NCBI GenBank assembly: GCA_007571105.1
Contig: RKRZ01000186.1
Span: 1 to 5,707 of the forward strand
Length of the DNA: 5,707 nucleotides
Origin: Gammaproteobacteria bacterium
Lineage (GTDB): Bacteria; Pseudomonadota; Gammaproteobacteria; Poriferisulfidales; Poriferisulfidaceae
Direction: 5' to 3'
Shown here in pieces: positions 1 through 4,960 of the stretch. A model generated the notes under the pieces. That model ran no database searches, had not been told where the DNA came from, and saw only the letters and a list, made by a program, of their open reading frames with translations. Both the position numbers and the translations under genes were made by a program. Each line of letters opens with the position of its first letter. The stretch's first letter is position 1.

Positions 1-245
1 CGTTCCGCAACCAGCCGTCCCACTTGCCTCGCTGCCTCGCAGCCTTTTGCTCCGCCCAACTCTTTGCGTAATTCCGGCATCAGCGTGGAGGCTTGCGCCA
101 GCACCGCCGCGCCATCCGGCGTGGTCACCTGGGCATAAATGTGCTTCAGCGTCCGGTGCACCGTCAACCGGTGCCGAGCCGAATCCGTCAGCCGCGTGCG
201 TACTCGCCGGGCGCGGCGAGCCCGGGCTTCCCTGCGCGAACTCAT
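1..245 (-). CDS. rplR: 50S ribosomal protein L18, 3'-truncated by the window edge
   Basis: L18 binds 5S rRNA and, with L5, attaches it to the central protuberance. The ATG at 243-245 opens a frame that stays open to the window edge: 81 complete codons, with about 35 C-terminal residues expected beyond it (E. coli L18 has 117). The N-terminus is arginine-rich and probably disordered (MSSRREARARRARRVRTRL). The fold begins with RLTVHRTLKHIYAQVTTPDG (26-45), matching E. coli LVVHRTPRHIYAQVIAPNG. It continues AAVLAQASTLMPELRKEL (46-63) and AARQVGRLVAE (71-81), matching the VGKAVAE helix. The start overlaps the rplF stop as ATGA, and a full AAGGAGG lies 10 bases upstream. Identification is secure despite truncation; rpsE would be expected next. 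Confidence 0.96.
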   Translation of the reverse strand, partial: MSSRREARARRARRVRTRLTDSARHRLTVHRTLKHIYAQVTTPDGAAVLAQASTLMPELRKELGGAKGCEAARQVGRLVAE

Positions 246-766
246 TTCTTCTTCGCCTCCTTGCGCAGCACATGCTCATCGCTGTAGCGTACGCCCTTCC
301 CTTTGTAAGGCTCCGGCGGCCGATACGAACGGATCTCGGACGCCACCTGGCCGACTTTCTGCTTGTCCGCGCCGGACACCACGATCTCCGTCTGGCTCGG
401 CGTCGTCAACGTCACCCCTTCCGGCGGCGCATATTCAACCGGATGCGAGAATCCCAGATTCAGGTCGAGCGTTGAACCGCGCATCTGCGCACGGTAGCCA
501 ACGCCGATCAGATTCAGCGTTTTGGAGTAGCCTTCGGTCACGCCGACAATGTTGTTGTAGAACAGCGCATTCATCGTGCCCGCCAGCATCATGTCATCCT
601 CCGGCGCATCCAGATAGACTGTACCGTCCTCTTCGCGCGCTGTTACCGGTGCCTGCAATTTCAGGCTGATCTCTCCCTTCGGTCCCTTGACAGTCAGGCA
701 CGATTCATCCACGGTCAAGTCAACCTTGTCCGGAATCGGGATTGCGCGTTTGGCTATACGAGACAT
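242..766 (-). CDS. rplF: 50S ribosomal protein L6
   Basis: L6 lies near the factor-binding site at the base of the L7/L12 stalk, contacts the sarcin-ricin loop region and is needed in late 50S assembly. The product is 174 residues (E. coli 177). It has the two repeated alpha/beta domains of the family. The first carries SRIAKRAIPIP and LTVKGPKGEISLKL (24-37) and runs to GTMNALFYNNIVGVTEGY (63-80). The second carries LNLIGVGYRAQ (84-94), LNLGFSHPVEY (102-112), GADKQKVGQVASEIRSYR (132-149) and the hallmark PEPYKGKGVRYSDE (151-164). The basic tail KEAKKK is encoded by AAGGAGG and following purines that double as the rplR ribosome-binding site. GGAG lies 6 bases before its ATG and spans the end of rpsH. 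The TGA overlaps the rplR ATG (ATGA). Confidence 0.98.
   Translation of the reverse strand: MSRIAKRAIPIPDKVDLTVDESCLTVKGPKGEISLKLQAPVTAREEDGTVYLDAPEDDMMLAGTMNALFYNNIVGVTEGYSKTLNLIGVGYRAQMRGSTLDLNLGFSHPVEYAPPEGVTLTTPSQTEIVVSGADKQKVGQVASEIRSYRPPEPYKGKGVRYSDEHVLRKEAKKK
256..262 (-). promoter_or_regulatory. Ribosome-binding site of rplR inside rplF
   Basis: A perfect AAGGAGG lies within the coding sequence for the L6 tail (Arg-Lys-Glu-Ala), 10 bases before the rplR ATG. It is the longest anti-Shine-Dalgarno match in the window. Confidence 0.8.
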
Positions 767-769
767 CGT

Positions 770-1165
770 TTACTCCACCGTGCAGATAATTTCGCCGCCG
801 TAGCCGTTCTTGCGCGCCTCATGATCCGCCATCACGCCATGCGACGTCGACACAATCGCGATACCCAAACCACCGCGCACCCACGGCAGGTCTTTGGCTT
901 TTCGATAAATCCGCAGGCCCGGTCGGCTAACGCGGCGCAGACAACTGATCACCGGGACCTCGTCGTGATACTTCAACGTGATGCTCAACCGTTTGCGCGG
1001 CAAATCCTCCGAAACCTCATAACTCTCGACAAAGCCTTCGCCTGCCAGCACTTTGGCAATGGCTTCACGATGCTGTGAGTGCGCCATCTCAACGGTTTCG
1101 TGCTGCGCCATCTGCCCATTGCGAATGCGCGTCAGCATGTCGGCGATTGGGTCCTGCATACTCAT
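770..1165 (-). CDS. rpsH: 30S ribosomal protein S8
   Basis: S8 is a primary 16S rRNA-binding protein of the central domain. In E. coli it is also the translational repressor of the spc operon. The product is 131 residues (E. coli 130). Its first 18 residues, MSMQDPIADMLTRIRNGQ, match E. coli S8 as I recall it. Other blocks are IAKVLAGEGFVESYEV at 36-51, RRVSRPGLRIYRK at 77-89 and the RNA-binding C-terminus GLGIAIVSTSHGVMADHEAR at 99-118 followed by GYGGEIICTVE. His109 in STSHGVM replaces the lysine found in E. coli, a position that varies in the family. A second in-frame ATG (codon 3) exists, but the first gives the conserved MSMQDP start. AAGGAG lies 9 bases upstream. It ends in TAA, three bases before rplF. 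Confidence 0.98.
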   Translation of the reverse strand: MSMQDPIADMLTRIRNGQMAQHETVEMAHSQHREAIAKVLAGEGFVESYEVSEDLPRKRLSITLKYHDEVPVISCLRRVSRPGLRIYRKAKDLPWVRGGLGIAIVSTSHGVMADHEARKNGYGGEIICTVE

Positions 1166-1174
1166 GAGTTCACG

Positions 1175-1180
1175 CTCCTT
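1175..1180 (-). promoter_or_regulatory. Ribosome-binding site of rpsH, sharing bases with the rpsN stop
   Basis: AAGGAG begins within the TAA of rpsN (TAAGGAG) and lies 9 bases before the rpsH ATG. It is one of the two strongest Shine-Dalgarno matches here that begin in or next to a stop codon. Confidence 0.8.
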
Positions 1181-1484
1181 ACCAGCTCGCCTTGGTCAAT
1201 CCCGGCACATCGCCGCGCATGGCGGCCTCGCGCAATTTATTCCGGCCCAATCCAAAGCGCCGATAGTAACCCCGGGGGCGGCCAGTAATCGCGCAGCGAT
1301 TGCGCTGGCGCGTCGGAGCCGAGTCCCTAGGCATTTTCTGCAAAGCGATTTGAGCAGCCATGCGCTGCTCCAAGGTGCTGTTGGGATCTCCGATGACGGC
1401 CTTGGCGGCTGCGCGACGCTTTGCGTAGCGGCGCACCAGACGTGCGCGCTTGAGATCCCGTTGAACCATGCTGGTCTTTGCCAT
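1179..1484 (-). CDS. rpsN: 30S ribosomal protein S14, long zinc-independent form
   Basis: S14 is a late-assembling protein of the 30S head, next to S3 and S10. The product is 101 residues, the same length as E. coli S14. It starts [20 protein letters not shown] and has the signature [20 protein letters not shown] at 52-71, then [20 protein letters not shown] at 77-96 and KASW at the end. Only one cysteine (Cys64) is present, so the paired CxxC motifs of the short zinc-binding form are absent: this is the C-minus type. An in-frame TTG at 1488-1490 could be taken as start, but family alignment and the GGAG 6 bases before the ATG at 1482-1484 select the ATG. It ends in TAA, the last two bases of which run into the rpsH ribosome-binding site. 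Confidence 0.98.
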   Translation of the reverse strand: MAKTSMVQRDLKRARLVRRYAKRRAAAKAVIGDPNSTLEQRMAAQIALQKMPRDSAPTRQRNRCAITGRPRGYYRRFGLGRNKLREAAMRGDVPGLTKASW

Positions 1485-1486
1485 AA

Positions 1487-2026
1487 TCAACTCCGAAGGG
1501 GAAAATGAAACGCGCGCAGCAGCACTTCTGCATCCGCATCATTGCGCGCATTGGTGGTAACGGTGATGTCCAGTCCCCGCATCTGGTCAATGTTGTCGTA
1601 ATCAATTTCCGGGAACACAATCTGCTCCGGAATGCCCAGGCTGTAGTTGCCGCGCCCGTCAAAGGAGCGTACCGGCAAACCGCGAAAGTCCCGCATGCGC
1701 GGAATCGCAATGTTGATCAGGCGGTCCAAAAACTCATACATCCGCGTGCGGCGCAAGGTGACGCGCACTCCGACCGGCCAACCTTCGCGAATCGAGAACC
1801 CAGCCACCGATTTGCGCGCCCGGGCCACCACTGCGGTCTGGCTGGTGATGCGGCCCAAGTCATCCAGCGCATTCTCCAGAACCTTTTTGTCGCGCGCCTG
1901 CCCGCCCAAGCCCATGTTGAGCGTGATCTTGTCGATGCGCGGCACCGCCATCAGGCTGTTTGCGCCCATCTCCTTTTGCAGGGCCGGACGAATCTCGTTC
2001 AGGTACAACTCTTGCAAACGTGCCAT
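1487..2026 (-). CDS. rplE: 50S ribosomal protein L5
   Basis: L5 binds 5S rRNA together with L18 and L25, forms part of the central protuberance and contacts P-site tRNA. From the ATG at 2024-2026 the product is 179 residues, the same length as E. coli L5. An upstream in-frame GTG (2036-2038) would add VRRI, but family proteins start MA(K/R)L and GAGG lies 6 bases before this ATG. Blocks seen are [14 protein letters not shown] at 28-41, [20 protein letters not shown] at 67-86, [16 protein letters not shown] at 89-104, [11 protein letters not shown] at 108-118, [20 protein letters not shown] at 122-141 and RGLDITVTT at 150-158. It ends in TGA, two bases before the rpsN ATG (TGATTATG). In E. coli the rplX-rplE junction region carries the S8 autoregulatory target; I could not establish an equivalent fold here by eye. 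Confidence 0.98.
   Translation of the reverse strand: MARLQELYLNEIRPALQKEMGANSLMAVPRIDKITLNMGLGGQARDKKVLENALDDLGRITSQTAVVARARKSVAGFSIREGWPVGVRVTLRRTRMYEFLDRLINIAIPRMRDFRGLPVRSFDGRGNYSLGIPEQIVFPEIDYDNIDQMRGLDITVTTNARNDADAEVLLRAFHFPLRS
1491..1494 (-). promoter_or_regulatory. Ribosome-binding site deciding the rpsN start
   Basis: GGAG lies inside the final codons of rplE, 6 bases before the ATG at 1484. The alternative TTG at 1490 directly abuts the site, with no spacer, so it is not a plausible start. Confidence 0.8.
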
Positions 2027-2032
2027 GATCCG

Positions 2033-2036
2033 CCTC
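2033..2036 (-). promoter_or_regulatory. Ribosome-binding site deciding the rplE start
   Basis: GAGG lies 6 bases before the ATG at 2026 and overlaps the rplX stop codon (TGAGG). The arrangement copies that at the rplN-rplX junction. It supports the ATG over the in-frame GTG at 2038. Confidence 0.8.
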
Positions 2037-2364
2037 ACTTGATGTCGATCACTTCGTCATTGGATTTGAAGTAGCGCACCTTGCGTTCCTCATCGCCGTC
2101 TTTCAGCATGCGAAACCCTACCCGATCCGGCTGATTGGTCATCGGATTGAACAATTGCACGTTGGAAGCGTCCAACGGCATCTCTTTCTCGATGATGCCC
2201 CCTTGCTGCCCGCCTTGCGGCTGCGGCTTGGTGTGGCGTTTGACTAGGTTCAGTCCCTCGATCACGATCTTGCCGTTGTCCAATACGCGCAACACTGTCC
2301 CGCGCCGGCCACGATCCTTGCCGGCGATCACCATCACATCGTCTCCCTTGCGAATTCGCTGCAT
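2035..2364 (-). CDS. rplX: 50S ribosomal protein L24
   Basis: L24 initiates assembly of the 50S subunit by binding the 5' domain of 23S rRNA. I choose the ATG at 2362-2364, giving 109 residues. An in-frame GTG at 2374-2376 would add VRNV, but the family begins right before the basic IRxGD block (E. coli MAAKIRRDDEV, here [10 protein letters not shown]), and GAGG lies exactly 6 bases before this ATG. The KOW motif covers about residues 6-33 ([18 protein letters not shown] at 10-27). It is followed by [19 protein letters not shown] at 32-50, [20 protein letters not shown] at 55-74 and DRVGFRM with [12 protein letters not shown] near the end. A glutamine/glycine-rich loop [10 protein letters not shown] is visible. 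The TGA is embedded in the ribosome-binding site of rplE. Confidence 0.97.
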   Translation of the reverse strand: MQRIRKGDDVMVIAGKDRGRRGTVLRVLDNGKIVIEGLNLVKRHTKPQPQGGQQGGIIEKEMPLDASNVQLFNPMTNQPDRVGFRMLKDGDEERKVRYFKSNDEVIDIK

Positions 2365-2370
2365 GACATT

Positions 2371-2374
2371 CCTC
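2371..2374 (-). promoter_or_regulatory. Ribosome-binding site deciding the rplX start
   Basis: GAGG is placed 6 bases before the ATG at 2364. It overlaps the rplN stop codon (TGAGG), so terminating L14 ribosomes sit on the site. An upstream start at GTG 2376 would lie over this site rather than downstream of it, which argues against GTG. Confidence 0.8.
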
Positions 2375-2741
2375 ACAGAACTTCTGGCGCCAACGATATG
2401 ATTTTCATGAACTTTGCGGTGCGCAATTCGCGCGTCACCGGACCAAAGATGCGGGTGCCAATCGGCTGCATCTGGTTGTTCAGCAACACCGCCGCGTTCC
2501 GGTCAAAGCGGATCAGGGAGCCGTCGCGCCGACGCACTCCATGCGCCGTGCGAACAACGACCGCATTGAGAACCTCTCCCTTGCGCACTTTGCCCCGCGG
2601 AATCGCATCCTTCACACTGACTTTGATAATGTCGCCAATGCGCGCATAACGACGTCGCGAACCGCCCAGCACCTTGATGCACTGAATCCGGCGAGCGCCA
2701 CTGTTATCTGCTGCGTCCAGCATGGTTTCCGTCTGAATCAT
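2373..2741 (-). CDS. rplN: 50S ribosomal protein L14
   Basis: L14 binds 23S rRNA, forms intersubunit bridges with 16S rRNA and contacts L19. In many bacteria it also binds the silencing factor RsfS. The product is 122 residues (E. coli 123). It begins [20 protein letters not shown]. The family signature runs from [12 protein letters not shown] (60-71) through [17 protein letters not shown] (73-89). The C-terminal blocks are [16 protein letters not shown] (93-108) and [12 protein letters not shown] (111-122), very close to beta/gammaproteobacterial L14 as I recall it. The gene opens the spc operon in E. coli with its own promoter, whereas here its ATG overlaps the rpsQ stop. Its TGA forms part of the TGAGG that serves as ribosome-binding site for rplX. 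Confidence 0.98.
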   Translation of the reverse strand: MIQTETMLDAADNSGARRIQCIKVLGGSRRRYARIGDIIKVSVKDAIPRGKVRKGEVLNAVVVRTAHGVRRRDGSLIRFDRNAAVLLNNQMQPIGTRIFGPVTRELRTAKFMKIISLAPEVL

Positions 2742-3028
2742 TCAGCCACCCCTTCCTCTTCCGCAATCTCGGCCACCGCCTCCTGGGTCCGCAGCACTTC
2801 GATGATTTCCCACGCCTTGTGCTTTGAGCGGGTGCGGCACTCACGAATGCGAACCTGATCGCCGATTTTCGCCGTATTGTCTTCATCGTGCGCCAACACC
2901 TTGGTCGAGCGGCGAATGTATTTGCCGTACAGCGGATGGCGCAGCTGACGGGTCACAACCACCGCCGCCGTCTTGTCCATGCGGTCACTGACCACCTGGC
3001 CGATTACAGAGCGGGCTTTCTCGCTCAT
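2738..3028 (-). CDS. rpsQ: 30S ribosomal protein S17 with an extended acidic tail
   Basis: S17 is a primary 16S rRNA-binding protein of OB-fold type that acts early in 30S assembly. The product is 96 residues, against 84 in E. coli. The core contains [16 protein letters not shown] at 10-25, [19 protein letters not shown] at 31-49 and the family signature [18 protein letters not shown] at 56-73. The extra length is an acidic C-terminal extension, residues 82-96, [16 protein letters not shown] less its first residue. The last codons of this tail also form the purine-rich stretch that can serve as ribosome-binding site for rplN. The start overlaps the rpmC TGA (ATGA) and has a strong GGAGG 7 bases upstream. 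The TGA overlaps the rplN ATG. In E. coli this gene ends the S10 operon, but no terminator fits here. Confidence 0.98.
   Translation of the reverse strand: MSEKARSVIGQVVSDRMDKTAAVVVTRQLRHPLYGKYIRRSTKVLAHDEDNTAKIGDQVRIRECRTRSKHKAWEIIEVLRTQEAVAEIAEEEGVAE
2749..2757 (-). promoter_or_regulatory. Purine-rich ribosome-binding region of rplN inside rpsQ
   Basis: AGGAAGGGG within the codons for the acidic S17 tail (Glu-Glu-Gly) ends 7 bases before the rplN ATG. It would let ribosomes initiate L14 inside the S17 coding sequence, replacing the separate spc leader known in E. coli. Confidence 0.65.
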
Positions 3029-3243
3029 GACGAAGCCTCCATGCCGCGCTCCTGAAGCAAAGTTTTGATGCGGGCGATCTCCCGCTGCGCTACTTGCAGG
3101 ACATGATTGCGCGCTAACTGGCCGCTACGAATCTGTATGCGATTCTCAAATTGCTCACGCCGCAGGCGTAGCAATTCCTCACGCAAATCCGCGTCACTCA
3201 TGGTGCGCAACTCATCGAGATGCTTTTGGGTCTTGATGGTCAT
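3025..3243 (-). CDS. rpmC: 50S ribosomal protein L29
   Basis: L29 is a small, almost wholly helical protein near the exit of the nascent-chain tunnel, beside L23 and the docking site for trigger factor and SRP. The product is 72 residues, longer than E. coli L29 (63) because of about seven extra residues at the N-terminus. Family blocks are LDELRTMSDADLREELLRLR at 9-28, REQFENRIQIRSGQLARNH at 29-47 and IARIKTLLQERG at 58-67. The same frame is open further upstream inside rplP, but no L29 homology extends there. The ATG at 3241-3243 shares one base with the rplP TGA. Met15 is excluded as the start because conserved DELR residues precede it. The TGA overlaps the rpsQ start as ATGA. Confidence 0.97.
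   Translation of the reverse strand: MTIKTQKHLDELRTMSDADLREELLRLRREQFENRIQIRSGQLARNHVLQVAQREIARIKTLLQERGMEASS
3036..3040 (-). promoter_or_regulatory. Ribosome-binding site of rpsQ inside rpmC
   Basis: GGAGG lies within the last codons of rpmC, 7 bases before the rpsQ ATG. It supports the start that overlaps the rpmC stop codon. Confidence 0.75.
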
Positions 3244-3656
3244 CAGGCTAAGGTCCTGCGGGTAAATTGGGTTTGCACCGGAAGTTTGGCCGCGGCGCGA
3301 CGCAAAGCTCCCCGTGCGACTTCTTCGGAGACGCCTTCCATTTCGTACAGCATGCGGCCCGGCTGAATCTTCGCCACCCAGTATTCGACATTGCCTTTGC
3401 CTTTGCCCTGCCGCGACTCCAGCGGCTTCTTGGTGATCGGCACATCCGGAAAGACCCGGATCCAAATTTTGCCGCCGCGGCGAATGTAGCGGGTAATGGC
3501 CCGGCGTCCTGCCTCAATCTGACGCGAAGTCAGCCGCCCTGAAGTTGCCGCCTTCAAGCCAAACTCGCCAAAGCTGACCTTGTTGCCGCGCATAGACAGA
3601 CCGCGGTTGCGGCCTTTCTGCTGCTTGCGGTAGCGGGTTCGTTTGGGTTGCATCAT
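3243..3656 (-). CDS. rplP: 50S ribosomal protein L16
   Basis: L16 organises the A-site architecture of the large subunit and contacts the elbow region of tRNA. The product is 137 residues (E. coli 136). Family blocks are [17 protein letters not shown] at 3-19, [20 protein letters not shown] at 32-51, [18 protein letters not shown] at 61-78 and [20 protein letters not shown] at 84-103. Arg82 in SRQGKGKG aligns with E. coli Arg81, which is hydroxylated there; modification here is not known. Two ATG codons are in tandem. The first gives MMQPKRT, which fits the usual ML-QPKRT pattern, and its AAGG (partly the rpsC TAA) is 10 bases away. The TGA overlaps the rpmC start by one base (TGATG), indicating termination-reinitiation coupling. 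Confidence 0.98.
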   Translation of the reverse strand: MMQPKRTRYRKQQKGRNRGLSMRGNKVSFGEFGLKAATSGRLTSRQIEAGRRAITRYIRRGGKIWIRVFPDVPITKKPLESRQGKGKGNVEYWVAKIQPGRMLYEMEGVSEEVARGALRRAAAKLPVQTQFTRRTLA

Positions 3657-3668
3657 GATCCGATTCCC

Positions 3669-4328
3669 TTATTTGCCAAGGGCGCCTTCCGGCCCGCCGA
3701 TCTCGCCGTTGAAAATCCATGCCTTGACCCCGATCACGCCATAGGTCGTGCGCGCCTCCGCAAAGCCATAATCAATGTCTGCGCGCAGCACGTGCAACGG
3801 CACACGCCCTTCCCGCGCCCACTCACTGCGGGCGATTTCCGCGCCATTGAGGCGACCGGCCACATTCAGTTTGATCCCCTGAACCCCCAGGCGCATCGCA
3901 TTCTGCAGCGCGCGCTTCATGGCGCGGCGATACATCACGCGGCCTTCCAATTGCTGCGCCACACTCTCGGCGACCAATTGGGCATCCACTTCCGGATTGT
4001 GGATCTCCTCGATGTTGACCTTGACCATGCCGAGTCCCAGGCCCATCATTTGCGCGACTTCCCGGCGCAACACTTCAATGTCGCCGCCTTTCTTGCCGAT
4101 CACGATGCCTGGGCGCGCCGTGTGAATCGTGATTTCCGCCGTGTCATTGCGCCGCTCAATGCGAATGCGGCTGACCGAAGCCTGCGACAGTTTGCGCCGC
4201 AGAAAGTCCCGCACTTGCAGATCGTTGTTCAGCTGATCCCGATACTGCCCGCGCTCGGCATACCAATGCGAATTCCAGTCGGTCATCAGACCGAGACGAA
4301 AACCTATCGGGTTGACTTTTTGTCCCAT
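3669..4328 (-). CDS. rpsC: 30S ribosomal protein S3
   Basis: S3 lies at the mRNA entry channel of the 30S subunit and takes part in mRNA helicase activity with S4 and S5. The product is 219 residues, against 233 in E. coli. It starts with the hallmark [13 protein letters not shown]. The type-2 KH domain has its GxxG-type loop in [14 protein letters not shown] at 72-85. The segment [16 protein letters not shown] (133-148) includes Arg134, Arg135 and Lys138, matching the E. coli helicase residues Arg131, Arg132 and Lys135. The C-terminal domain carries [20 protein letters not shown] at 158-177, then LRADIDYG and [16 protein letters not shown]. The protein stops soon after and lacks the lysine/glutamine-rich tail of E. 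coli S3. A GGAG lies 5 bases before the ATG. The gap to rplV is 15 bases, the longest in the window. The stop is TAA. Confidence 0.98.
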   Translation of the reverse strand: MGQKVNPIGFRLGLMTDWNSHWYAERGQYRDQLNNDLQVRDFLRRKLSQASVSRIRIERRNDTAEITIHTARPGIVIGKKGGDIEVLRREVAQMMGLGLGMVKVNIEEIHNPEVDAQLVAESVAQQLEGRVMYRRAMKRALQNAMRLGVQGIKLNVAGRLNGAEIARSEWAREGRVPLHVLRADIDYGFAEARTTYGVIGVKAWIFNGEIGGPEGALGK

Positions 4329-4333
4329 GATCG

Positions 4334-4337
4334 CTCC
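4334..4337 (-). promoter_or_regulatory. Ribosome-binding site of rpsC
   Basis: GGAG lies 5 bases before the rpsC ATG, in the 15-base gap after rplV. It is one of the few sites in the window that lies wholly outside coding sequence. Confidence 0.75.
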
Positions 4338-4343
4338 GTCAAA

Positions 4344-4685
4344 TTAGTCCTGCACGTCGCTCAACACAACCGTCACATGGCTGGTTCGCTTCATAATGCG
4401 GCCGACACGCCCGCGTGCGCGTGCGCGAAAGCGCTTGAACACCGGGCCTTCATCCACCATGATGCGGTCCACCCGCAACAGATCAATATCGGCGCCCAAG
4501 TTGTGCTCCGCATTCGAAATGGCGGACTCCACGACTTTGCGCAACAAATGCGCCGCTTTGTGTCGAGAAAAGCGCAGCACTTCCAGCGCCTCTGCTACCG
4601 GCAGATTGCGGATCTGGTTGGCCGTCAGCCGACACTTGCGCGGGCTGATGCGCAAATAACGGGCGACGCTGCGCGCTTCCATCAT
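4344..4685 (-). CDS. rplV: 50S ribosomal protein L22
   Basis: L22 binds several 23S rRNA domains, and its long beta-hairpin lines the nascent-peptide exit tunnel, the region where macrolide-resistance changes occur in other bacteria. The product is 113 residues (E. coli 110). Visible blocks are [18 protein letters not shown] at 9-26, [16 protein letters not shown] at 47-62, [17 protein letters not shown] at 65-81 and the basic hairpin [20 protein letters not shown] at 84-103. Two ATG codons are in tandem. The first (4683-4685) overlaps the rpsS TGA as ATGA, with AAGG only 4 bases upstream. The second (4680-4682) has 7-base spacing from the same AAGG and would shorten the protein by one residue. 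I give the first, without strong preference. It ends in TAA. Confidence 0.98.
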   Translation of the reverse strand: MMEARSVARYLRISPRKCRLTANQIRNLPVAEALEVLRFSRHKAAHLLRKVVESAISNAEHNLGADIDLLRVDRIMVDEGPVFKRFRARARGRVGRIMKRTSHVTVVLSDVQD

Positions 4686-4954
4686 TGCGCCTTTCGGTCG
4701 CCCGAATGTTGCCGGAAGGTGCGCGTCATCGCGAACTCTCCCAGTTTATGTCCGACCATGTTCTCGTTGATCAGCACCGGCACATGGCGGCGTCCATCGT
4801 GTACGGCAATGGTCAATCCCACCATCTCGGGGATGATCATGGAACGGCGTGACCAGGTCTTGATCTGGCGCCGATCGTTGCTTTCAACCGCCGCCAGCAC
4901 CTTGGCCATAAGGTGGTGGTCGACAAACGGTCCTTTCTTCAGTGAACGTGGCAT
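4682..4954 (-). CDS. rpsS: 30S ribosomal protein S19
   Basis: S19 sits in the head of the small subunit, forms a complex with S13 and contacts the 50S subunit through bridge B1 and A-site tRNA. The 90-residue product is complete (E. coli has 92). It begins with the family hallmark [12 protein letters not shown] and carries [20 protein letters not shown] at 33-52 and the signature [20 protein letters not shown] at 54-73. The E. coli lysine-rich C-terminus is shortened to GDRKAQ. The ATG lies 6 bases after the rplB TAA. Its upstream region is purine-rich (GGAAGAAG) but has no strong, well-spaced Shine-Dalgarno, which suggests dependence on coupling to L2 translation. Its TGA overlaps the rplV ATG as ATGA. 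Confidence 0.98.
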   Translation of the reverse strand: MPRSLKKGPFVDHHLMAKVLAAVESNDRRQIKTWSRRSMIIPEMVGLTIAVHDGRRHVPVLINENMVGHKLGEFAMTRTFRQHSGDRKAQ

Positions 4955-4960
4955 GATTCT

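Noticed and set aside
47..669. Open frames on the plus strand opposite rplR and rplF
   Set aside because: They are shadows of L18 and L6, with low-complexity Arg/Ser/Pro-rich translations and no family resemblance.
1980..2070. S8 autoregulatory RNA element at the rplX-rplE junction, as in E. coli
   Set aside because: The gene order would allow it, but I could not identify the helix and bulged bases of the 16S-like S8 site by eye. It needs a covariance or folding comparison.
1505..2074. Two plus-strand open frames opposite rplE (189 and 131 codons)
   Set aside because: L5 on the minus strand is full length with all its family blocks; the antisense translations show no recognisable domains.
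3244..3465. Upstream extension of the rpmC frame into rplP, giving 146 codons
   Set aside because: The extension has no L29 resemblance and lies wholly within the strongly conserved L16 coding sequence. The ATG in the TGATG junction gives a normal L29.
4329..4343. Promoter or terminator in the largest gap (rplV-rpsC)
   Set aside because: Only 15 bases are present, and they are accounted for by a GGAG ribosome-binding site and spacer, with no hairpin or T-run.
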